Below, piece after piece: positions 23,672 through 41,649 of a stretch of DNA of 64,000 nucleotides (position 1 is its first letter; each line of letters opens with the position of its first letter). Source of the DNA: Sorex araneus (Eukaryota > Chordata > Mammalia > Eulipotyphla > Soricidae); assembly GCF_027595985.1 (NCBI RefSeq), contig NC_073306.1:81072599-81136598 (forward strand), given 5' to 3'. Under the pieces are notes generated by a model. That model had not been told where the DNA came from, searched no databases, and saw only the letters and a program-made list of their open reading frames with translations. A program made the translations under genes and the position numbers.

Positions 23672-24836
23672 TGTATAAGAGTCTTAATATTTTATTAACT
23701 TAAACCATCGATCTAATAAATAGGTATTAACAAACATAATGCACTCCAGAAGATCTAAAAACATTTACAAACCTCACCAAAGTGAAAATGCCAGTATTTT
23801 CCTCTATGGTACACGTGAGAAGTCAGAGTCCTCACGCCCACAGGCTTGCTGGTTTAGACCCTGAGAAGTTATCAGCTTGACAATAAAAGGCTGAATATAC
23901 AAATGACTGTTTGACGCATCTGTTCTGCTATTTTCCATTTATGCTTGGTAAAATCCAGAAAGGTCCCTCAAAGGTCCAAGATTCTGTTACATCTCCTTGA
24001 GATTTTCTCAGAGCAATGGAGCAGACTCAGAGGGTGGAACTGAGGGACAGACTTCCACAGAACCTAGCACATGGCCTGGAATGCTGCTGGCCAGTGGTCA
24101 TTAGTCATTTGCTAAATTAATGCAGGGCACCTTGTGCATAGGTGTTGTTCTTGGTGCTGGACCGCAGCTTTTGCAGGCCTCCCAGCAAGGAGGGCTCGAA
24201 TCTCTCCACCGACCCCCTTTCCCCATGCTCCTGCTTGCTGCAAACTCCACAAGGCATCTTGTCATTGCAGAAAGATGAGCTCATCCCCCAAATCAGTTTT
24301 TGAACCCTTAATCAATTGGGAGAACAAATTCTTCCTGCCTAACAGGCAGCACCCAAAAGAAAGGGGCCAAGAGACTCCCCCCAAAGATAAAAAGGAACAA
24401 TCACAATCACAGCACTCATTCTCCATTCTAGATCAAACCATGAGTTTGGGTCGGCCATCCAAATAGAGATTCTGCCTCTTCCCCCATTTCACCCCCAGGA
24501 AGGAAAATCAGAAGGAAGGAGAAATCCTGAAGGACTTTCCTTGGTATGGAGCGGGGCTGGGAAAGGAAGGACCCTGGGACCCACAGTGAATCCCTCTTCA
24601 CTCTGAGTCTTCCACCGAACAGGAACCAATTTGGTGTGGCCAAAGTTCCGGGAGTCACCCTCCGGGATAAACTCAAGAAAGTCATTCCTCCCCTCTGGCA
24701 GCTCCATACGGAAAAAGATGAGGGTCTGCAGACTGGACAGGCCAGGAGGCCTGAGAAGTTGGAAGCAGGGGTGCAAGTGGGCGGGGTGCCCTCTGTAGTG
24801 TTGTCACCGGCCCCCCTCTGGCGGCCAGTCGGGGGC
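23672..24836 (-). other. GFI1: GFI1 3' untranslated region
   Basis: The DNA downstream of the GFI1 stop has no SINE until a degenerate SOR copy at 23367-23525, below the proposed 3' end. A canonical AATAAA on the minus strand (23696-23691) gives a 3'UTR of about 1.15 kb, in line with GFI1 transcripts of other mammals. The exact cleavage site cannot be seen and is placed about 20 nt past the signal. A second AATAAA at 23588-23583 is an alternative. Confidence 0.7.
23691..23696 (-). terminator. Polyadenylation signal AATAAA of GFI1
   Basis: TTTATT on the plus strand reads AATAAA on the minus strand, in the context GTTAATAAAATATTAAG. It is the first canonical signal that gives a typical 3'UTR length. 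Cleavage would be expected about 15-25 nt further on. Confidence 0.65.
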
Positions 24837-32752
<7,916 letters not shown>

Positions 32753-34320
32753 GGTGCTGCGGCGCGTGCTCCCGGCTCGGTTCCGAGGCTTCCCGCAGGC
32801 GCCGTTAGCCCACCGCGCCCTGAGTTCTGGCGGCGTCCCAGCCCAGGGGAGACCTGAGAGAGAAGCGAGGTGGAAAGTCGGGTGAGCTCGCTCTGGGCCG
32901 GGACTGGGCGGCCGGGCGGGGAGCGGGTCGGGGAGGAGCGAGGCCGGGCCTGCGCCCAGGGGATTGGCCCCGCGCGCTGCGCTCACCAGGTGGCATTCGG
33001 ACAGGTGGCGCGGGGCCGCTCCGCGCTTCCACCCGGCCGGGCTCGAACCTAGGCCTCTCGCAGCCGCCAGGTCCACGCCCTGCTCCCCTCTTCCCTGGGC
33101 AAACCCGCACAGGTACACACACCGCCCGGAGAACCCACGATCCCAACGGGCTCACGAACCCAACCTGCCCGCTCGCTGCCGGCTGGCCCTGCTTTAGGGC
33201 CGCAAAGAGGAGGGGACCCCGCAACCAGTTTGGAGCCAGGGAAGTGTGTGGAGAGCCACCCGGACGAGCCAGAAACCAAATTCTCCTGCAGTCATCAATT
33301 GATGGGGGTGCAGTGTGGAGGGTCAGGGGTGCTGGCCCCAAGCCGGGAACACCCTACAAAGCTGAGGGATTGTAGTGTCGGGGCCAGAGGCAGCAGAAAC
33401 TCGAAGATAGGAGAGCGGCGGGCAGAGAAAGAGGAAGGGGCGGCAGAGGACCGAGCCGGCCCCGGGGGAAACTCGCTTCCCGGAGATTCTGCTCGTTCGG
33501 TTTGAGGAAAGAGTTGCCCTCAAGAGACGACTACTCCGTCGGGCACAAAGAAGAATCCCCTGGGGGTGGGAGGTGGGAGGGAAATACACCCCTGATAGTG
33601 GAAACTTAACTTCGGACACCAAGTCCTGGAGAAAAGCATTTTGCGCTCTGCTCACCCGATGCCTGTCCCGGGATAGCGGCGCTCGACGGACGTGAGCTGG
33701 CGAAGACACGCGCGGGGTCCGGACAGTGAGCGGAGAAGCCACCGAGAGCGGGGAGCCGGGATCCGCGCGCACGCCTGGCGGGTCTGCTGCGCCACTCTCC
33801 AGAACCCCCCAATCAGTTCACCTAATCGCGGGGTCGAAACCTGAGCCTGGCGGGGAGGCGGGACGGCGCCTCCGGCTCGACTCTGGGCTCGCTCCGGGGG
33901 CGGGACCAGCCCAGAAGGGAGGTCTGGAGAAAACGAATCTGCTGTGCGCAGGGAGCAAGGGCGCTCGGCGTAGGGTGCACGTGTGGGCTGCCCGCGCGGC
34001 CTCTCACCAGGACCTTGGCGGGTTCAGAAACAACGACCCTGAGAGTCCTGGGCTGGACCCCTCCTCCTCACACTGCCTGGCCAAGAGTAACACGACTCTA
34101 GGGTCCGGGTGTTAAGACTCGGCCTAAGGCGTCCGGGTAACCGTCCAGCTCTAAGCAAGTCTCGGGCCCCTTTTCCCGGAGGGAATTTTATTCAGGACAG
34201 AGTCCGTTTCCCGCGGGATAGTTAAAACAGGCTTTGGAGAAACCAGGGCAGAAACATTTAGCAGAATCCAGAAAGTTCCAAGGGGTGGGACGTCTTGTCC
34301 GGATTAGCTTTTAGGGGCCG

Positions 34321-34336
34321 GGCTTTATAAGATTTC
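34321..34336 (-). promoter_or_regulatory. TATA-like box with adjoining AATC core, candidate GFI1 core promoter
   Basis: On the minus strand the DNA reads GAAATCTTATAAAGCCC. A TATA-like TTATAAAG is preceded directly by AATC, the core of the GFI1/GFI1B binding site. A start about 25-30 nt downstream (near 34300) could splice from a CTG/GTGAGAG donor at 34008/34007 to exon 2. GFI1 is known to repress its own promoter. Which first exon is used here is inference. Confidence 0.35.
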
Positions 34337-35088
34337 GAGGGTACTAGACTGCCCGATGGCGCGATTCTGTCGCCTGGGTTCTCCCAGAGCCCAATCGGAC
34401 GTCATAATTAGACAGCACGAAAGCAAAAAAACGAATTCCGTAAACTGCCAAGAAAGTCAGGGAAAAGGGGACCAAGGAGTGAAACGAGCTCGAGGGTCAG
34501 CTGCGACTCGGGTGCGCATGGGCGCGGAGCGGGACCGGGGCTGGAGGGGCCGAAAGCGGCGTTGTCAGCGCCGGGCGGCGGTTCCGAGCCCTCCAGCGTC
34601 CAGGGAGGCAAGGCCCGGGCGGGTGAGCCGGGCCTGAGCAGCGGGTGGGAGGACGCAGGCCGGAGCGCGTGGGAAGGCAGCCGAGCACAGCAGCTGGCGG
34701 CGGGGCCAGGGGGGCGGGGCGCCCCTCTCCACCCCCTGGCACACTCGGCCCGGCCGGGCAGCCCCCAACAGGGGAAGGCGCGAGCCAGAGTCGCGGAGGG
34801 AGTCCCGTCTGGCGCCCAACCGCCGCCGTCTCCACACGGGCTTCCCGCGTGGGCCCAGCGCCTTTACAGGACCACCAGAAAGCCCCGGTGCACGGTCCCA
34901 GCTGCAATTCCTCGGCTTCTCCACGAGGGTTGCCCCGGTACCCTGCTGCCAGAGCTGTCGGGGGCGCTCTCCCCACAGCCACGGCCGGACCGCTGCATCT
35001 AACTGACCCTTACAGCACTGAGGGGGTCTGCCCGTCTCTCCCGCCACGCGGGCGGAGGAGAGCCGCAGAAGCTGCACGGTGCACCTAC

Positions 35089-35130
35089 CTGCGGGGTCAG
35101 CACGCGGGCACTGCGCGCCCAAGACGTTCC
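35089..35130 (-). other. Candidate alternative non-coding first exon end (donor CGCAG/GTAGGT)
   Basis: A near-consensus 5' splice site, CCCGCAG followed by GTAGGTGC, lies in the CpG island about 2.2 kb upstream of exon 2 on the coding strand. It could end a non-coding first exon. The 5' limit cannot be seen, and a 20-nt A run on this strand lies upstream at 35187-35168. Confidence 0.3.
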
Positions 35131-35167
35131 GAACTGTCTCAGGAGCGACCGCGCCGTCTCTCTAGGT

Positions 35168-35187
35168 CTTTTTTTTTTTTTTTTTTT
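35168..35187 (+). repeat. Poly(T) run in the CpG island
   Basis: About 20 T. It is not part of a recognisable SINE. Confidence 0.9.
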
Positions 35188-35324
35188 AATCTCTTGTGGA
35201 GCTCAGCCCCCAAAACCACAGCTTCACTTCCTGAGCGTTAAGGAGTAGCTCGTCCTCTCGGGCCTGCTCCCCCAACTCCGTCGGTCGGCGGGGCGCGCTC
35301 CTCTTTTTCGCAAGAGTGAGGAGT

Positions 35325-35362
35325 GGGGACAGGGCGGGGAGGGGGGGGTGGGAAGGGTGGCC
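35325..35362 (+). repeat. G-run cluster, G-quadruplex candidate
   Basis: At least five runs of three or more G (GGGG, GGG, GGGG, G8, GGG, GGG) with loops of 1-3 nt. Confidence 0.75.
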
Positions 35363-36492
35363 GTTCCCGCCACGCTGCAGACTGACCCTTCCTAGGTGTG
35401 CTCTGCGGCGACAGGGGGTTAAGGACACCGACAGGCCCCACACTGCAGGGCAGGAGAAATGATTCGAAAGAAAACGCACTTATTCTGGGCTCCCGGGAGG
35501 GAGACTTCCGCAGCGAGCAGAAGTCACAGATTCAGGACACAGATTGAGTGGAGCGCGCCGGGGTGGGAGCGCCCCATCTGCATCTGCGAGGGCGCCTTTC
35601 CGCCCTCCCTCCCCCACCGCCCCGCCTGCGGCTCGGGACACCCGCCCGGGCACTGCAGCCCGTCGGGGCCGAGCGGGACTGGGGGCGGTGAATCAGCGCC
35701 GGTGGTGCCGCCGGCCTGGAGCCCGGCTAGCGCCCGCGCTGTCCGCAGCGCGAAACCTGTCCCGCCACCCCGAAATAGCTTGTTGTGGAAACACTTGGGG
35801 ATAAATACGCCCAACGAGGCTGAAAATACCTTGACACCCAATCCCAGAGGTTTGCTCATTTCCCTTCGGATTTAGGTAATGGTTAAATTTGGAAGAGGTG
35901 GGCGAGCGCCGAGCCCCCGGCCGACTCGGGCCCTGGCGGCGCGTCCTGCAGGCGCCCGCCGGGCCCGCCCTCCCCACGCGATGCTCCCCCGCGCTCGGTG
36001 GCGTGGACTCCGCCCGCAGTGCACATCGCGGGGCGGTGGGGAGGGGAGGGGGCTGGGAAATGGGACGTGAAAGACCTCGCGGGGGCAGCGGCGCCCCTGC
36101 CCGGCTGACCCCGCCCTGCCTGACACGCGGGGAGAGAGGTAACCCGCCGCCTTGGGGCCCTGCCCGGGCACCCGATCTCCAGGGGAGCAGTAAAGGCCAT
36201 AAAAGCTCCCTCAAATGATCTGTTTGAAACCTAAAGCTCCTCTCAGACGGTGTGTTTCACCAGAAAGGTACTGGGTCTTCAGCACTCATGCTCCTGGTAG
36301 GCATTTAACATTTTGCTACTTACTGAACTGGGTAAATGACTGGCGTTAACGAACAAATGCTACCGGTAGAGCAGGAAGAAATGAAAACTGCTTCTCGAGA
36401 GTGAGAGAAACGGCAGCCCCCATCCACTCGTGTGACCAGTGCTACTTCAAGCCTCAAATTCTCTCGATGGGCCGAACATTATAGTCACTTCA

Positions 36493-36495
<3 letters not shown>

Positions 36496-36581
<86 letters not shown>
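36496..36581 (+). repeat. (CT)n(GT)n compound microsatellite
   Basis: About 24 CT units run directly into about 18 GT units, just outside the CpG island and adjoining the SINE at 36583. Confidence 0.97.
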
Positions 36582-36582
<1 letters not shown>

Positions 36583-36584
<2 letters not shown>

Positions 36585-36713
36585 GGGACACACTAGGCTA
36601 TGCTCAGGAATTATTCCTGGTGGTGCCCAAGGAATCCTATGGGATGTCGGGGATCGAACCTGGGACCGCTGCGTGCAAAACAAGCGCTTTATCCGCTCTA
36701 CTATCTCTGGCCG
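36583..36713 (-). mobile_element. SOR SINE, tail end altered
   Basis: GCTATGCTCAGGAATTATTC ... CTACTATCTCTGGCC is a reverse SOR copy whose tail end meets the GT tract. Confidence 0.8.
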
Positions 36714-36952
36714 AATGTAGTGCCTTTAATTTCTAAAATGGATTGAGTTAGATTATGACCACTACTTCACGGATAAAGCGTCTCCAATACCGGGTGCCGG
36801 TAGCAAGAAGTGGTGTCCTTTGGTTTTTGCAAAATAACTATTAGGAAACTATTTTAGATGGATTTGAAGTTGTACTAGAGTGGCAGGGGAGGGCAGGAGG
36901 GTAAGAAAGAGTCCTTATAAAGTCCCTTCTCCTGACAATGTCTTAAAAAAAA

Positions 36953-37121
36953 TTTTTTTTTTGGGGGGGGGGCTACACCCTGTGGTGCTCAGATCTTACT
37001 CCTGGCTATAGGAGATCAGGGATCACTCCTGGCAGTGCTCAGAGAACCATATTGGATGTCAGAGATCGAACCTTGGTCAGCGTGGCAAGAGCCCTACCCG
37101 CTGTACTATTGCTCTGGTCCC
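36953..37121 (-). mobile_element. SOR SINE
   Basis: GGCTACACCCTGTGGTGCTC ... ACTATTGCTCTGGTCCC. Confidence 0.88.
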
Positions 37122-37208
37122 TTAAAAATATGCATTGTAAATCCAGATATTTGTGGAATTTTTTTGGTTACTATGTGCCTCGGACTTGCTTTAATAAATT
37201 AAGACTTT

Positions 37209-37365
37209 GGGGCCAGAGGGGCGGTGCTTGCCTTGCATGTGGATGACCCAAGTTCCATCCAGTGCACCCCATATGTTCTCCCCAGCCCCAGGAGTGATCA
37301 CTGAGTACAGAGCCAGGAATAAGCCCTGAGTACCGATGGGTGTACGTACTCCCTCCACAAAGAAA
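37209..37365 (+). mobile_element. SOR SINE, head shortened
   Basis: GGGGCCAGAGGGGCGGTGCT lacks about 15 nt of the A-box region. The rest follows the consensus. Confidence 0.82.
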
Positions 37366-37429
37366 CCATTTTGTACTGCAGTGATTATGCATCTGCTGTG
37401 TACCAGGCACCTAATCAGATGTTTGGCTT

Positions 37430-38225
37430 ATTGTTCTGATTAACTGGTCTCCTTGCACTGCTGTCCCTTTGCTCAACACACCCTTTCTTTATAAACAAAC
37501 TTAGAGAAAAGAAATCTTTTTCGTAGGGGAAAAAAAACTTATCTGATGATGTACTGGGGTTTGCAATACAGTTAATGACATTTTTTATGCATACACCTTT
37601 CTAAGACCAGACCCATCACCAAAGAACAGAGGAAAGCAATCTTAATCAGAGGAATTAAGAGATTATATCAGTTTATTGGAAATTAAGAGCACTTTGCTAA
37701 GTTTTTGTTTTTTGTGTGCTTTGTCCTGGAGAAGGTTTAAAATGTCTTCCAGCAGCCAGACCTATATCTTTCCCTTACTTCTTCTATCCTATGTAAGATT
37801 AGAAAAGGACTTTTTAAAAAAATTATGAACAGGGCAAAAGGAAAATTATCACCCAAGTGATAGTAAAATTGCCAGACCATTTTCTTTAGACATTAACAAG
37901 TCCAAAAATCACATTTCTTGAAAAGGCGCTGTAAGTATTTTAAAAAACAAAACAAAACCCGGGGGGTGGGGGGAGGCCATAAAAGGGGCAATTCACCTAT
38001 CATCAGCTCACAATAAATCTCTTTCATTCAGATTCAGTCTAGCCTTCTTGCTTTGTTTACCCTCCCAGCATCTGAGTTAGCAAAGTAAAACGGGTCACTG
38101 GAACAAGGACGCCTGGAGAATGCAGGTGGAAAGGAAACGTCATTGAATCCCCACTTTTATCTTTCATTTTGGATCCGTGCACTTGTGTTACCACTTCAAT
38201 AAATGAGGACACGTTTAAAATGTTT
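37430..38225. other. Unique DNA upstream of GFI1, candidate regulatory
   Basis: SINE- and L1-free, moderately AT-rich, about 1.3 kb beyond the CpG island. It carries GATA and AGGAAA-type motifs, for example TTATCACCCAAGTGATAG near 37850. No gene is seen. Confidence 0.35.
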
Positions 38226-38232
38226 AACTAGT

Positions 38233-38320
38233 GGGGCAGGGGATGTGGCTCAGTGGTAGAGCACATGACTTGCGTGTCTGTGGTGCTGGGTTTGATTCCC
38301 AGCACTGTAGGGGAAAAAAA
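38233..38320 (+). mobile_element. tRNA-Ala-like (ID-like) SINE, well kept
   Basis: GGGATGTGGCTCAGTGGTAG (A box), GGGTTTGATTCCCAGCAC (B box), then an A run. The head resembles tRNA-Ala and not the SOR head. Confidence 0.8.
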
Positions 38321-38692
38321 CAATAGTGAAATCTCATCATTCCCCAAAAGTGCAGTGTTAAAATGTAGCTCCCACACCTTTGAAGGAGCAAAGGGGACCG
38401 ATAAGAAGAGGGGCACCCAGAGAGGTTACAAACATGTCAGGGAGCAGCAGGGTCAGGACTGGTGATGATGAATGCATGAAGCGGACTTGCCGCTACTCTA
38501 AACTATTTCTCACTAACTACTAGGCTGAAAGTTAAGTGACAGAGTCATCCGCAAAATGCACATCTTTAAAAGCCAGAGTCTGTTCTCCCAAATGTTCCTT
38601 TTGCAAAAGCAGCAGATTTAATGGCAAGGAAACCTTCCAGAATGGCATAATTTTCAATAAACTATTTTTTTTTAAAAAAAAAGCATGTTAAG

Positions 38693-38865
38693 GGGTCAGA
38701 GAAATAGCTCGATGAGGTGCGTGCAATGCATGCTTTGCTCACGGGATGCCCAATTTTGATCCTCCATACCACCTAGCCCCCTAAGATCTGCCAATGGGGA
38801 CTTCCAAGAAAACCAGGCTGAAAGAAGCCCCTGAGCACTGCTTAGTATGGCTCCCAAACCAAGAG
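38693..38865 (+). mobile_element. SOR SINE, old copy
   Basis: GGGGTCAGAGAAATAGCTCG head, ATTTTGATCCTCC, CCCCTGAGCACTGCTTAG. Confidence 0.75.
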
Positions 38866-38982
38866 AATTTTATGTATATTAAATTTATTGATTTTGTCAG
38901 TAATTTGCTAATAATTATTGAATAATAACAATGTACTTATGTGTCCATAACAAACTTCATATTGCAAACATTTCTCAGCTTA

Positions 38983-39140
38983 GGCTGGAGAGATAGCAAG
39001 TACAGTACTTGCTTTGCATGTGGCCAATCTGGGTTAGATCCTCAGCACCCCATCAGGTTCCCCAAATCTCACAAAGAGTGATTCCTGAGCACAGAGCCAG
39101 GAGAAAGCCCTGTACACCACCAGGTTTCCAAAAACAAAAC
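38983..39140 (+). mobile_element. SOR SINE
   Basis: GGCTGGAGAGATAGCAAGTA head, CTGGGTTAGATCCTCAGC, GATTCCTGAGCACAGAGCC and an A-rich tail. Confidence 0.87.
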
Positions 39141-39464
39141 AAACAAAAGTTGTCAGCTCTCACCAGCTGCCTATTATTTATTTCTAGAGGCAGCTCATAA
39201 ATCAGAATTCTCTTACAACAAAAGATTGAGACTTTCTGAAAAATATTGCAACAGGAAATTTTCAGTCTCTTGTTTATTTTTCCTCAAAGCTGTCTAGTAT
39301 CTGTTCTATTTAGGGGAGGTACAGAAAAATATGGATGCCCCCCAAAACCCTAGGGAGGGGGCCTGCCCCACTTTCCAGGATACATTTCTGTGGTTTGCCA
39401 CTTTTGATCTCACAAGGGTGCTGTCAAGAAGAGAAAGCGTCAAGGCTTCACATGGACAGTATTT

Positions 39465-39560
39465 GTGGGAATTTAGCTTACTTCTGCCAGTTACTAACCC
39501 TGAAATCCTGGGCAAGTTAGTTCAAATCTCCTTAATTCATTTTCCCAGTGGAAAGTCAAT
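39465..39560 (+). repeat. MIR-like ancient SINE
   Basis: GCCAGTTACTAACCCTGAAA, TCCTGGGCAAGTTAGTTC fit the MIR core. Confidence 0.6.
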
Positions 39561-40050
39561 ACAGTCTTTGCAAGATGGAGTGGTTGACCTTTGATTTCAT
39601 GTTTCCCAGTGCAGGTGGGGGTGGTCCTAGGTTTATTCCTTTTCTTCTATATCCCCTTTCAATTTGTTAAATTTCACTTAAGTAAATGGCCTTTAAAGCC
39701 CACTGTTGGGATTTGTATTTTTTAAATCAGTGGTCAGAGAAAAATGAATTAAGGATCTATGTTCATGTCTCAATATTTCATGAGTTTCTTTGAAGGAAGG
39801 AAAGTGATTAATTTGTATTAAAACTTAGTTTGCTAACTTCAAGACAGGAAATGCCTCCCAGGTAGACACTAGTATGATCCGTTTATTGAGAGGGGTTGCA
39901 CTGGGGAGACACATTAAAGGACATATTAATGCTTAAGAAAATAAAAAGCAATCCACAGGATGGAACTGGGCAGGAAGCGCCTCTGAAACTAGATAAGAGG
40001 TTTTGTCTATAAGAAGGTGGTGGTTATTTAGTAAATGTGTCTTTCACAGG

Positions 40051-40140
40051 TCGGGGATGTGGCTCAGTGGTGAAGAACTGGCCTTGTATGTATGTGTGAG
40101 GCCCCTAGATTCAATTCCTGGGGCTGCAAAAATGAAATAA
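40051..40140 (+). mobile_element. tRNA-Ala-like (ID-like) SINE
   Basis: TCGGGGATGTGGCTCAGTGG, then AGATTCAATTCCTGGGGC and an A-rich end. Confidence 0.75.
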
Positions 40141-40254
40141 ATCAGTAAAATAAGCATTTTTATTTCAATTATTTCATGTATGATTTAATAAAAAAAACTA
40201 GTACATAAATCTGAGTAAAATAACTTTCTTTCAGTTTTGCCTTATTATTTTTTT

Positions 40255-40338
40255 AGAGGGGGTGTTCTGGGGACCAAACTCAGGGCCTCAAATATTCAAG
40301 TCAAGTGCTCTATCACTGAGCTATATCCCTGACCCTTG
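40255..40338 (-). mobile_element. tRNA-Ala-like (ID-like) SINE
   Basis: GGGGACCAAACTCAGGGCCT and CTATCACTGAGCTATATCCC are the reverse of the ID-like head. Confidence 0.65.
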
Positions 40339-40368
40339 CCCTACTTCTTTTAAAAAATCTATACTTGT

Positions 40369-40480
40369 AGAGCCAGAGATTTAGTTGCCTGTGGCCAACT
40401 CTGGTTTGATCCTTAGTACCACCAGAGTACAGAGATAGGAGTAGCCCCTGAATATTACCAGATGTGATAAAAAAATCAAT
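40369..40480 (+). mobile_element. SOR SINE, internally shortened
   Basis: AGAGCCAGAGATTTAGTTGC, TTTGATCCTTAGTACCACC, GGAGTAGCCCCTGAATATTA. About 40 nt of the middle are missing. Confidence 0.65.
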
Positions 40481-40552
40481 CAAACAAATAATACATAAAC
40501 AAAAATTAGACTTTTATCATATTCTACAAAGTTGGGTTCTTTGTTTCTTTGT

Positions 40553-40626
40553 TTTGGCAGTGATGGAGCCCAGGACCTCCCATATGAAAATCAAATGCCC
40601 TACTGCTAAGTTACTTCTCCAGCTAC
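40553..40626 (-). mobile_element. ID-like SINE fragment
   Basis: TGATGGAGCCCAGGACCTCC ... CTGCTAAGTTACTTCTCCAGC. Confidence 0.5.
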
Positions 40627-40735
40627 ATCCCCAGTACTATCAAGCATAAATTCTTTTTTCAATGGATATTATCATATTTCTATTTTATTTTTCCTTCACT
40701 TAAGAAACTTTTTTAAATAATAAAAATGACTTAAG

Positions 40736-40918
40736 GGCTGGAGCAATAGCACAGTGGGTAGGGCGTTTGCCTTGCACTCGGCTGACTTGGGTTCGATTCC
40801 CAGCATCCCATATGGTCCCCTGAGCATCACCAGGGGTGATTCCTGAGTGCAGAGCCAGGAGTAAGCCCTGTGCATCGCCAGGTGTGATCCAAAAAGCAAA
40901 AAAAAAAAAAAAACAAAA
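40736..40918 (+). mobile_element. SOR SINE, young
   Basis: GGGCTGGAGCAATAGCACAG head, GGTTCGATTCCC B box, full body, then GCAAAAAA and a long A run. Confidence 0.96.
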
Positions 40919-40969
40919 CCCAACTTAAATAAAAAGCATGATAAAAATCTTCCTTGCTTTAGTTTTTTT

Positions 40970-41102
40970 GGTTTTTGAGCCATAGGGTTACTCCTGGCTG
41001 TCCTCAGAGATGACTCCTAGCAGACTCAGGGGACCATATGGGTACCAGAAATTGAGTACCTCGGTCACTCACATGTAAGGCAATCTCCCTACACACTGTC
41101 GT
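40970..41102 (-). mobile_element. SOR SINE, partial
   Basis: TTACTCCTGGCTGTCCTCAG and GGGGACCATATGGGTACCAG. It stops at ACACTGTC short of the head. Confidence 0.75.
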
Positions 41103-41116
41103 GTCTTTTTGGACCA

Positions 41117-41644
<528 letters not shown>

Positions 41645-41649
41645 AACTT

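Noticed and set aside
36447-36683. Arg-Glu / Thr-His repeat protein
   Set aside because: It is a translation of the CT/GT microsatellite.
38233-38305. Possible tRNA-Ala gene
   Set aside because: The A and B boxes are present, but the sequence does not fold into a full cloverleaf with an Ala anticodon arm and ends in an A run. It fits a SINE.
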